Assembly (NCBI GenBank): GCA_033765305.1
Contig: JANRID010000052.1
Coordinates: forward strand, 1-64,000
Source of the DNA: RDXT01 sp033765305
Lineage (GTDB): Bacteria > Bacteroidota > Bacteroidia > J057
DNA length: 64,000 bases
Reading direction: 5' to 3'
The translations under genes and the position numbers were made by a program. Below the pieces are notes generated by a model, which was not told the DNA's origin, did no database searches, and saw only the letters and a list, made by a program, of their open reading frames with translations. This document shows positions 23,356-32,200 of this stretch, in pieces (positions within the stretch are counted from its first letter, which is position 1; the number at the start of each line of letters is the position of its first letter).

Positions 23356-24492
23356 TCAGAGTAGTTTGGACATCGAAGTGGTCCAGTTGTCGAAGAAGTC
23401 CTTAGGCAGCCGGGCATTTTTGCCCTCCGGCGTGTGGCGGTAGAGTTTGCCTTTGTCGTCGATGCCGATATGGGTGATTTCGGAGGCATACTCTTCGTCG
23501 TTGCGCTTGAAAAAGAAAGCAGCAGCTTGTTCTGGCGCGATCAGCTGTTCCCGAACCGCGATGCGGATGCCATTGAGGATATGGTCGCTATGAGTCTCGA
23601 TGATGAGCTGGGCCCCCGTCTGCACTGCCGCTGCTAGGAGCCGCCCCAGCTCGACCTGCCCGCGTGGGTGGATATGCGACTCCGGGTTTTCGATCAGGAT
23701 CAGCTTGCCCGGTCTGGCAGTCAGCAGGGAAACAATTACAGGAAGGACATACGATAGGCCAAAGCCTACGTTTTTGGGTTTGTATGCGTATACCCCGTAC
23801 TCGTAACGGAGGTCCACTTCTTCTTTGCTGTGTGCAAGTGCAGTCTGAATGCCTACACCCGGCGATATTTCCCGCAGCCAGGCATCAGCCTGATAGAGCA
23901 GCTGTTCGCTCTTGGCTTTAGGGTGCTGGAGATGGGCATATTCGATCTGGCTTTGGAGTCCGTGGATATGCAGATAATACGGGGTATGTTCGCCGTAAAT
24001 GCCCAGGGTCTTCCTGGTCAGTACATTGTCGCTAGAGGCAGCATAGCTGTCCCGCGGCCGCTGGCGCTCGGCAAACAGGTACTGGAACTGGTCGTTGAAA
24101 ATGGCGCAGGTATTCAGTTCGTGCGAGGCATAGGGCTGCGCGCCCTCCAGCACATCATCATGCTCGTTTTGCTCCCGCTGATAGCGGAAGTTCCATTCCA
24201 GCCGGGCCCGGTCTGAAAAGTTCAGGTGAAAGCAAATCTCCGGCTCGGCGCCCAGGCTATAATAGACATCTCCAGCTAGACCGGCATCAAACAGCTCGAA
24301 CGGCGAATCCGGCAGGCGGAGCATCAGCTTTCCTACCTCCAGCCCGGCTTTGCTCTGCCGCAGGAGCAGCAGGGTCTGAATCAGGGAGCTCTTGCCGGAG
24401 CCATTCAGCCCGGTGAGCAGGTTGAGATAGGTCAGGGCGAGGTCTGCCGCTCGGAGCGACTTGAAGTTTTTGATGTATAGGCGAGTGATCAT
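23356..24492 (-). CDS. AAA15/DUF3696-type ABC-like ATPase
   Basis: 378 residues. Starts MITRLYIKNFKSLR, the standard opening of OLD/RecF-like AAA ATPases. Walker A GLNGSGKSS (K34), Walker B LILIENPESHIHPRG (E268 and E271) and the H-loop ETHSDHI about 30 residues later. The C-terminus (HIGIDDKGKLYRHTPEGKNARLPKDFFDNW) fits the DUF3696 end as I know it. There is no TOPRIM domain after the ATPase, so it is not an OLD nuclease; the toxic activity is probably in the next gene. PARIS (AriA/AriB) and Septu have a similar ATPase-plus-nuclease plan, but the partner here is different. Own promoter upstream. Confidence 0.88.
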   Translation of the reverse strand: MITRLYIKNFKSLRAADLALTYLNLLTGLNGSGKSSLIQTLLLLRQSKAGLEVGKLMLRLPDSPFELFDAGLAGDVYYSLGAEPEICFHLNFSDRARLEWNFRYQREQNEHDDVLEGAQPYASHELNTCAIFNDQFQYLFAERQRPRDSYAASSDNVLTRKTLGIYGEHTPYYLHIHGLQSQIEYAHLQHPKAKSEQLLYQADAWLREISPGVGIQTALAHSKEEVDLRYEYGVYAYKPKNVGFGLSYVLPVIVSLLTARPGKLILIENPESHIHPRGQVELGRLLAAAVQTGAQLIIETHSDHILNGIRIAVREQLIAPEQAAAFFFKRNDEEYASEITHIGIDDKGKLYRHTPEGKNARLPKDFFDNWTTSMSKLL

Positions 24493-24509
24493 GATGTAGG
24501 TTATTGCAG

Positions 24510-24538
24510 CAAGTATAAAAAATTAGCATGGAACACAA
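24510..24538 (-). promoter_or_regulatory. Promoter of the ATPase-effector pair
   Basis: Minus strand TTG (24538-24536), 18 bases, TATACTTG (24517-24510; one mismatch to TAnnTTTG), 18 bases before the ATPase ATG. Confidence 0.58.
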
Positions 24539-24684
24539 GAGTAGAAATTTTGCAATCATCGTTAGTGTGATTGGTGTCGAATTGGCTAATTCTAAATGTA
24601 CGCAACAGCCTGTTGTGTTGGTTAGTTCATGAATAAGCGATTTACTTGATCGAGCGTTTAATGATCGTATATAATCGTATATTG

Positions 24685-24715
24685 TTGAACATATTGCGGA
24701 GATTGGCTAAAGTTG
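24685..24715 (+). promoter_or_regulatory. Possible promoter of the AT-rich membrane protein gene
   Basis: TTG (24685-24687), 20 bases, TAAAGTTG (24708-24715; one mismatch). Just upstream is a direct repeat ATCGTATA twice (24665-24682), which could bind a regulator. It starts about 14 bases before the ATG. Confidence 0.42.
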
Positions 24716-24728
24716 TAACTGAGTATAT

Positions 24729-25529
24729 ATGGAAAATGTGCTGAAGTTTCAAAAAAGCATTTCTGGATATTTGTTTGGATTAATTTTTGTCATTTTATTA
24801 ATTATAAATTATTTTGGAATATACTATGTAAATATTTTAATTAATGATGGAACAAAATATTATTCAAATGTGCATAATACAATATACGATGCATGTATAT
24901 TGATATTTATAGTTTCTATCGGAGTTTTGGGGGCAATAGTGCTTGATTTTTTGTTGGTTTTTGTTCGTTCGTTTGCAGATGCTGTCCTAAAAATAAATTT
25001 AATGTATAGAGTAATTTCAAAAATCAAAATTTTTCACGTTGTGTACCCGATGAAGCATTACATAGATGAATTCTACAAATTGAATAAAGATCAGATTCTG
25101 AGCTTTTTTTACCTAAAAAGCTGTTCAAGCCCTGGCAATGCTGCAAAGTCTAAGTCTATTCAAAATTTTTTGACTAAAAAAGTTGGAGAGTATTATGACA
25201 AGAATTTTAACGCTCAATTTATTGAATATATGGATTATAATGGTTCGCTGACCCAAGAACAGGCTAAACGGGACAGTATTGCAATGTCAATTAAACATAC
25301 TTATTATGCCAGTATCAATATGATTCTATTTTTTAGACTGCTGTTTGTCCAAGGCGTGTTGTCAGGAGTTTTATTTGCTTTTCTGGGACTATTTGTTGTG
25401 TATGGAATGCTTAGAATCGCAGATGAAAAGAAGATGCGATATGCGTCGGCTGTTGTATATGGATTCTTTGATAATTTTTCTGTTCTGGAATTTACAGCTT
25501 CTATGGAGGATCGCGACGCTGTATCGTAG
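24729..25529 (+). CDS. Orphan AT-rich membrane protein, function unknown
   Basis: 266 residues. Membrane segments at about 14-36 and 54-80 and a long hydrophobic region at about 196-227, with a polar, Lys-rich middle domain (about 85-190). Base composition is far more AT-rich than all flanking genes, with A/T-ending codons throughout: a clear sign of foreign origin. Compositional change is abrupt at about 25500, so the last ~9 codons (MEDRDAVS) are read from the antisense of the hsdS 3' end; the original C-terminus was probably lost. It is convergent with hsdS and overlaps it by 29 bases. No family recognised. A membrane-acting effector is possible given the neighbours, but that is a guess. 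Confidence 0.72.
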   Translation: MENVLKFQKSISGYLFGLIFVILLIINYFGIYYVNILINDGTKYYSNVHNTIYDACILIFIVSIGVLGAIVLDFLLVFVRSFADAVLKINLMYRVISKIKIFHVVYPMKHYIDEFYKLNKDQILSFFYLKSCSSPGNAAKSKSIQNFLTKKVGEYYDKNFNAQFIEYMDYNGSLTQEQAKRDSIAMSIKHTYYASINMILFFRLLFVQGVLSGVLFAFLGLFVVYGMLRIADEKKMRYASAVVYGFFDNFSVLEFTASMEDRDAVS

Positions 25530-26940
25530 GGCTCATGCTGAGCCCTCCCTCCAGCACCCGCATCCCTGCCTCCTCACCCGCCTCGATCGCTGTTTCCACA
25601 GCACGCTTGGCCAGGTCGAGGAGGCGGGTGCTTTCAGCGCGGAGGTCAGTAGCTTGCTGAAGATGGGCTGTGATAGCCTGTTGTATGGGGCGGGCGACGA
25701 AGGGAATGTAAAACTGGGCAATGTCCTTCGGGTATAGTTCCTGCTGCGCCGAACCTGCGCTTAAGCGCTCAGTTTGCATGCGCCCGATTTTTGAGTTGAG
25801 CACAAATGCCACATAGGCAGGGTCTTCGCCTGCGATCCTCAAAATATTGACATGGTTACTTGCCAGTGCTTTTGCGGATCTTTGATAGACCTGGGTACGA
25901 CCGATGTTGGCACCTGTTGTGTAGATCAGTATATCCTGCATGAATACCTGTGCCTTTTCCTGTTTATCCCAATTGGCAAGTTCTGTTTTTTCAAAATGAT
26001 CGTAGTCCAGCCCATTTTCCAGAATATGGCGGCTGTTGATCACATCTAAAGTGCCCGCTTCGGAGTATTCAGGCTGTAAGCCCCGTGCATTATACGTCAT
26101 CATCTCGGAAATGGTCTTGACGTAAGCAGCATACCTGCGGCAAATAGCTTCAAGTTTCTCATACCTCGCCTCATAAAACTCCGCATCTAGCCGCCCGGAT
26201 GCCAGAAACGACTCCTGGAAAGACTTGATATTCACCTGTTCCTGGCCCGGCTCAAACTCCGCCAGCCCCAGGGCCTCCAGCAGCAGCCGCTCGGCAGAGG
26301 TATAGGTGGCTTGGGATTTAAGAATTATATCATGAGAGATATCAAAAATATTTTTTAATTTCTTCTGGAAGTCAAGACTTAGCAGCGGTATTGGAATCAT
26401 CTTAACTTCTTCTGGATTCACATTAGTTTGGTTTATTGATTGTCTTGATCTTCTTTTTATGTCTTTGATGCCGTACTTGGTGTTTAAATAAGTGGTAAGG
26501 TATTCTGGAAGGATGCTTTTTTCATTTGTTGTAAACCGAACTAGGTAAGATGCAAAAATAAATTCACGATCATTTTGTCTTTTAAACAGTCCTGTTCGAC
26601 CAACAAATTCATACGAGTTTGTTCTGTTAAATAATACATCTCTGTCGTTCAGACAATATTTTTTCAGTTCTTCGTCGGTAACTTTTGCATACTTTCCGAC
26701 ACTGATGTCACATAACATATTGTGTATCTCATTCATGCGATATATTGGTGTTCCAATAGATATTTCATTCATTTCTATAGAAATACCGTATTGTGATGTT
26801 TTAAGAATAGAGCCAATTGTAGTGTAGTCCAAAGATGGATTAATGAATGGCGCCTGCGTGTAAAAGGGACTATCAATCCGCAGATCTTTATTATTTTCAA
26901 CCTCACTCAACCTCACCTCGCTCACTTCCAGCCCCTCCAT
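25501..26940 (-). CDS. hsdS: Type I-like restriction-modification specificity (S) subunit
   Basis: 479 residues. Two target-recognition domains separated by helical conserved regions: TRD1 about 1-200 (including IPIPLLSLDFQKKLKNIFDIS, the usual end of a TRD) and TRD2 about 230-450 (IAQFYIPFVARPIQQAITAHLQQATDL). The protein gives sequence specificity to the methyltransferase encoded 35 bases upstream. TRD1 DNA (about 26330-26930) is much more AT-rich than the TRD2 half (25501-26330), which suggests that TRD1 was replaced by recombination. The 3' end abuts the AT-rich convergent gene. In a BcgI-like arrangement this is the B subunit. Confidence 0.9.
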   Translation of the reverse strand: MEGLEVSEVRLSEVENNKDLRIDSPFYTQAPFINPSLDYTTIGSILKTSQYGISIEMNEISIGTPIYRMNEIHNMLCDISVGKYAKVTDEELKKYCLNDRDVLFNRTNSYEFVGRTGLFKRQNDREFIFASYLVRFTTNEKSILPEYLTTYLNTKYGIKDIKRRSRQSINQTNVNPEEVKMIPIPLLSLDFQKKLKNIFDISHDIILKSQATYTSAERLLLEALGLAEFEPGQEQVNIKSFQESFLASGRLDAEFYEARYEKLEAICRRYAAYVKTISEMMTYNARGLQPEYSEAGTLDVINSRHILENGLDYDHFEKTELANWDKQEKAQVFMQDILIYTTGANIGRTQVYQRSAKALASNHVNILRIAGEDPAYVAFVLNSKIGRMQTERLSAGSAQQELYPKDIAQFYIPFVARPIQQAITAHLQQATDLRAESTRLLDLAKRAVETAIEAGEEAGMRVLEGGLSMSPTIQRRDPP

Positions 26941-26975
26941 TAAAGCCCGGTAGCGGACCTCATCGAAGGGGCGGC

Positions 26976-29054
26976 TCAGAAAAAACTGAGCTGCTCCTTT
27001 TTCGCAAACTCGATGAAGGCCTCCGCAATGCCGTCCTGGGTCAGGCCCTCGTGGTTGAAGAGGTCGTGCTTGACGATCAGGTGCTCGTGCGAATCGAGCA
27101 CGAGTTCGTCCAGCACGCGCGGGTCCTGGTCGTAGCGGGTCGGCGGATCGTTCGAGACCCTGCCCGCCTGTGGCGCGGGCGTAGCGGGAGCGGGGCGTTT
27201 GGGGAGATCCTTGTAGCGCAGATAGATCTTGTCGCCGCTGTTGTCCTTGCTGGGCTCCTGCATGGTCGCGAAGAAGATAGGATAGTCTTCCTGTCTGGGA
27301 TTGATCCCTTGCTCATCGGTCCACTTCTGGAGGAGCAGCACACTGGTTTTGGTACCGGTATGAGGCTTGAACACATTGCTGTGCAGCCCTACGACTGCCA
27401 GAATGCGGCAGCGTTCGGCGATGTATTCCCGGATGAGCTTGTCGGAGGCATTGTTGAAGCGCCCTTGCGGCAGCACTACGGCCATGCGCCCGCCAGGCTT
27501 TAGGAAGTCGAGGTTTCGCTCGATGAAGAGAATGTCCCGGCCTACGGAGCTCTGATACTTGCCATCGGGTTTTCGCCCGAGGGCGTACTTAGCCAGAATG
27601 CGGGTTTCTTTGATGTCTCCGGCAAAGGGCGGATTGGCCATCAGCACATCGAAGCCGAAGGAGCGGTTGTCCGGACTGGACCGGAGTTTTTTGAGGTTTT
27701 TCCAGCCCTGATAATAGGTATCGATCCAGTCTTTGTCCAGCTCGGTGCGCTCGTTCCAGCGCTCATAGTCCAAGGTGTTGAGATAGAGGACATTGGTCTG
27801 GCCGTCACCCGCGATCAGGTTTAGGGTGCGTCCGACTCGGACGGCCTTTTCGTCGAAGTCGATCGCAAACACCTTTTGCTTTACGTAGTCCTCGCAGCGG
27901 GCCGGTTTCTGCTCGGCGGTAAACAGGTGGCTCTGCGGAATACCTTCTTCCGCCAGGATATTGCGCCACACATAAAAGATGGTGTGGACTGGAAATCCGC
28001 AGCTGCCCGCCGCTGTATCGATCATATACTCATCCTCCTGCGGGTTGAGCATCTTCACGCACATGTCTATGACATAGCGTGGGGTGAAGTACTGGCCTTT
28101 TTCGCCTTTGGAGGTCTTATTGATCAGGTATTCAAATGCTTCGTCGACTACATCGAGGTTGGAGTTGAACAGCTTGACATCCTGAAGGGAGGAAACGCAG
28201 ACAGACAGGTGCGAAGGGGTCAGCTCGATCCGGGCGCTGTCGCCAAATACGCCTTCCCATCGGTTGCGTGCCCGGTCGAACAGGACGGTAATTTTGGACT
28301 TCAGCTCATATTCTGTATCGCCGTAGTTGCGGAATTCCAGAAAGCGTTTGGGGTTGCGCCCGCTTTCCATTTCGTCGTAGAGCTTTGTGAAGATCAGTTT
28401 GAACACTTCTTCGAATACATCTACGCCTGCATTGGCCAGCACCTCGTCCTCCATCTCCAGAATCAGATCCCGGAGCGACTTGCGTTCTTTTTTCAGCTTG
28501 TCTTTTTCGATCAGGTCCTGCAGGGTCCAGCGTTCGGTCAGGACATCGGACAGCCGCTGATCGGCGCGCGGGATATGGGGCAGGTCCTCGAAGTAGTTGG
28601 GGTCTTTGCGGTGGTAATAGGAAATCTGGTCGCCATTCGTCCATACCCCGATAGGGGCGCCGCTTGCATTGCAGTACGATTTCAGCTGCTCTTTCCCGTC
28701 TTTGAGCTTTGGTTTTTTCAGTTCTACGATGATATAGGGCGTTTGCGGCCGGTCTCTGTCTGTGACCACGATGTCTGCCCGCTTTTTCTCGATTCCGAAT
28801 GAAATTGGATATTCCAGCTCAATGCGGTTCGGGGGGTATCCATACGCTGTAGTCAGCATGAGCAGGTACAGCTGGCGCACCACCTCTTCGGGTGTCAGAT
28901 TGACTTCCCGGTCCCGGATCAGGCACTGCACCTTGTAGGCTGGTTTGCCTTTGCTGGATTCCCGTTCCATAATCCGCGCTTGCAGCTGCTCGATCAGCGG
29001 CGGTGGGAACTGGGTAAGCTTATAGTTAGAGTCTCGGAGAATCTCGGTAATCAT
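26976..29054 (-). CDS. Restriction-methylation fusion: PD-(D/E)XK nuclease plus N6-adenine methyltransferase
   Basis: 692 residues from MITEILRDSN; nine further codons are open upstream. The N-terminal ~140 residues are an HsdR N-terminal-like nuclease (HSDR_N_2 type): D94 in KKRADIVVTD and E111-x-K113 in IIVELKKP. The middle is a helical HsdM-type region, then the methyltransferase: SAM motif near D346 (DTAAGSCGFP) and catalytic NPPF at 474-477. There is no helicase motor, so this is not a classical type I enzyme; nuclease and methylase share one chain and specificity comes from the separate S gene 35 bases downstream. That is the BcgI (type IIB) plan. No DEAD-box HsdR gene is nearby. Confidence 0.88.
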   Translation of the reverse strand: MITEILRDSNYKLTQFPPPLIEQLQARIMERESSKGKPAYKVQCLIRDREVNLTPEEVVRQLYLLMLTTAYGYPPNRIELEYPISFGIEKKRADIVVTDRDRPQTPYIIVELKKPKLKDGKEQLKSYCNASGAPIGVWTNGDQISYYHRKDPNYFEDLPHIPRADQRLSDVLTERWTLQDLIEKDKLKKERKSLRDLILEMEDEVLANAGVDVFEEVFKLIFTKLYDEMESGRNPKRFLEFRNYGDTEYELKSKITVLFDRARNRWEGVFGDSARIELTPSHLSVCVSSLQDVKLFNSNLDVVDEAFEYLINKTSKGEKGQYFTPRYVIDMCVKMLNPQEDEYMIDTAAGSCGFPVHTIFYVWRNILAEEGIPQSHLFTAEQKPARCEDYVKQKVFAIDFDEKAVRVGRTLNLIAGDGQTNVLYLNTLDYERWNERTELDKDWIDTYYQGWKNLKKLRSSPDNRSFGFDVLMANPPFAGDIKETRILAKYALGRKPDGKYQSSVGRDILFIERNLDFLKPGGRMAVVLPQGRFNNASDKLIREYIAERCRILAVVGLHSNVFKPHTGTKTSVLLLQKWTDEQGINPRQEDYPIFFATMQEPSKDNSGDKIYLRYKDLPKRPAPATPAPQAGRVSNDPPTRYDQDPRVLDELVLDSHEHLIVKHDLFNHEGLTQDGIAEAFIEFAKKEQLSFF

Positions 29055-29145
29055 CGCAGAAATGAGTAAAGCGGCAAGCAATATACAAAGGCCTGGCCAG
29101 TGCGCAGCAGCACGGGGCTTGATCCTACCGTACTTTTCAGAAACG

Positions 29146-29182
29146 GCAGGCCCCGCAGCGCATAACGTCCTGCGGGGCCTGC
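29146..29182 (-). terminator. Terminator after the alpha-2-macroglobulin gene
   Basis: Minus strand GCAGGCCCCGCAG (29182-29170) pairs with CTGCGGGGCCTGC (29158-29146), 13 bases, 11-base loop, followed by CGTTTCTG. T-run is weak. Confidence 0.65.
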
Positions 29183-29201
29183 ATATCTGCCGGGCGCTCG
29201 C

Positions 29202-32200
29202 TCACGGCTTTCCGATCTCCACCCGGATGCCTTCCGAGTGGCTGCTGAATTCCGGCGCGTACATGCACTGGATATTCGCCAGGCCGCAGGAGAACTCGCC
29301 CTCCAGGTTGGCGCGGATGGCGTACTCGAATACCCAGGTGCCTTTGGGCAGGTACTCGATGAAGAAATCCGTGGCTGCGTCGCGGGGGCTTTCGTAATAC
29401 CCCAGCCCGTGCTGGAACTGGTACCGCGACAGGGTGCTCATGGGCTCGAAGCCTGCGCCCCGGTGGTCTTTCAGGTGCACGTACTCCAGATCCCGGTCGC
29501 TGCGCAGCTCCATGCGGACCACTACCTTGTCGCCCGGCTTGAGCTTCGCGCCGGCAGCCAGGGGGCTGAGCACCGGCCCCTGGGGTGTGTTGCGCTCCAG
29601 AAACAGCTCTTTTTTCAGGGAAAGCTGCGTATTGGCGCCGGTTACCCGGTCCATCTGCTCGAAATACTGCCAGTAGGCGGCGCCCCAGGCAGGCTGTTTT
29701 CCGTTTTTCTTCAGGCTGATCTTCGCCATGCCGGGTTTGATCTCCGATCCCTGCCAGCTGACCTGGTAATAGCCTGTTCCGGCCTCGGTTTTCAGGTCCG
29801 GACGCTCCGCAGGGCTGATCTTTTCCTTGCCGACGGTGGTTTCCACCATCCCCGGCTCCGAGAGCCAATCCTCACCGGTAAGCAGCAGCGCGTTGCAGGC
29901 GGCTACCGTGGCACGGGTCGTGCGCCAGTCGGTCGTGCGCTTCTGGTTGAGCAGCCAGGTTTTCATGTCGGCCACGGCATCGTCTGCTCCGCCGATTTCA
30001 TGCACTGCCTCGATGAGCAGGGCCTGGGTCTCGATAGGCGCCTCATGCCAGTAGAACCCGCCGGGCGTTTTCCAGGACATGCCCTGTTCGGGGTGGATGA
30101 CGGCATTGTCCAGCAGGGCAGCGCGGATCTGCTGCGCCAGCGCAGGCTCGCCGTAGCGCTGGAATACCAGCCCGAGCATGCCCATTCCATAGAATCCCTG
30201 TTTGTTCCAGTAGCGCTTGGCCTGGCCGAAGTAGTAGTTGAAGGCCTCTTCCGTGCCGCTTGCGAGCGGCAGGTCGCGGTGGAAGGACCGCATATAGAGG
30301 TATTGCAGCTGCGTATAGTCCAGGTGATTGTCGGTCAGCACCACATTGGGCGTTTCCTTGAGGCGCACCAGGTCGCCGGCAAGCTGGCGGTCGAGGTAGT
30401 GCAGGGCTTTGCTGATCATGCCGCTGACCTCCGGGTTGCCGGAAGGGGCTGCGCCCAGCTTGCCGAGGTGGCCGAAGCCGGTGGCGATGAGCTGGGTAAT
30501 GTACCGGCTTTCGTTCATGCCGGGAAACCAGCTGAAGCCGCCGCTGGGCATCTGCCGCTGCACAAGCTGGTTCTGGCTTGCGGAGGCTTCTGCCGCCATG
30601 CGGTTCAGGTCGAAGAGGATCGCCACATGGCGCTTGCGCTGCGCTTCCTGCTGGGCATCGAGCACCCACGGCGTCTCGGCCAGCAGGGCCTGCTTGAGAT
30701 CCTGGTTTTTATCCAGCGCCGAGAGGAGCGCAGCCGTATCCGGCGTCTGGCTCCATTGGCTGAATACCGACTGGATCTGCGGGTTCGAGCCGGCGATGTG
30801 GCTGGCCAGGGCGTTGGCGTAGAAGCGGCTGAAGATCTGCTCGGTGCAGGCATGCGGGAACTCCATCAGGTAGGGCAGCGCCTGCACGGCGTACCAGGCG
30901 GGGTTGGAGCTGATCTCGACGCTCAGGCGGTGCTGGCGCAGGGTAGGGGAGGCATCCGCTTTGCTCAGGTTGGAGAAAGTGAATTCGGCCTTCCTGTCGC
31001 GTCCGCGGAGGAAGAGCGGCAGCGTTTCAGTTACGAGGATCCGGTTGGAGAGGACGGGCAGCACATGCTCTTCGCCGTCGGTGAAGGCGCCGGCCTGCGC
31101 CAGCATGCGCACCACGACGGGCTGCGTGCCTTCGGGAATGTTCAGCGTCCAGCTGACCACCGTGCTGCGGCCTGCCTCCACGCTGAAGGCCTGCCCGGGA
31201 CGGGTATTGCCGAGGGCTGCGCTGAGGTCGCGCTCGCTGAGCGCATCGGCCAGCTGGAGGGTCGCCATGCCGCTGAGCGGCTGGCCGGAGACATTGACAA
31301 TTTTAGCGGTCAGCACCACCCGGTCGCCGTCGCGGAAGAAGCGCGGCAGGTTGGGCACCACCATCAGATCCTTGCGCGTGACCGCTTCCGAGGTCAGCGT
31401 CCCGACGCGCATATCGGGCGTATGCGCCAGCGCGAGGAACTTCCAGCGCGTAAGCGCCTCCGGCATGGTGAAGTTCAGCACGATTTCGCCGGCGGCATTC
31501 GTCTCCAGCTGCGGGAAGAAAAATGCGGTCTCGCGCAGGTCCCGGCGGGGCGCCGGCGGCTCCTGCTTCGCCGGCGGCGCATCGGTCTTGAGCGCCGTCT
31601 GGAAGCTGTCGGAGGCCGCCTCGCTTTCCGAGGCTATTTTCGACCGGTAGTTTACCGTTGCATCTTCCATAGGCGCTGCGGCGGCCATCTCCATCATCGC
31701 CGGCGGCGGCGCAGCGCTGTACAGCACGCCGCCCGAACGGCCAGGGCCGCCGCGCTGCACATACGCGAGCCCCGCGCCATAGTTCAGCGAGAGCAGTTCG
31801 TCATACAGCGTCTGCACGCCGCCGTAGTACGTATTCCATTCGCGGGACAGCTCCTGGCTGCCGAGCGTGCCGAAGCGGTGCCCGCGTACGCCCGGCAGGT
31901 AGGTATAGCTGCCGTAGGGCCAGAGATAGAAGCTGTTGCTGCGGAACTCATCCAGCGATGCGTCGTACATGGCAGCAGCCAGCTCGGCGGCTACGGCTTC
32001 GGACTGCGATCCGGTAATTTTAAGTGTCCAGCGCTCCTGCTGGCCCGGCAGCAGGGGGCTGCGGAAGCTCATCCATTCCAGCTTGAGCTCTTTGTCGGTC
32101 CAGGGCACGGCGATCTGCGCGGTATGCTGAACCTGCTCGTTCTGGCGGAAGGACAGCATGCGGGCCTGGAGGCCGCCCCGGTGCTTCGCTTCTATGGGGA

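Noticed and set aside
22385..24492. Naming the ATPase pair as PARIS or Septu
   Set aside because: The partner lacks a DUF4435/TOPRIM domain (PARIS) and a recognisable HNH motif (Septu).
26976..29054. Calling the methylase gene a plain HsdM of a type I system
   Set aside because: It carries its own PD-(D/E)XK nuclease domain and no HsdR motor gene lies nearby.
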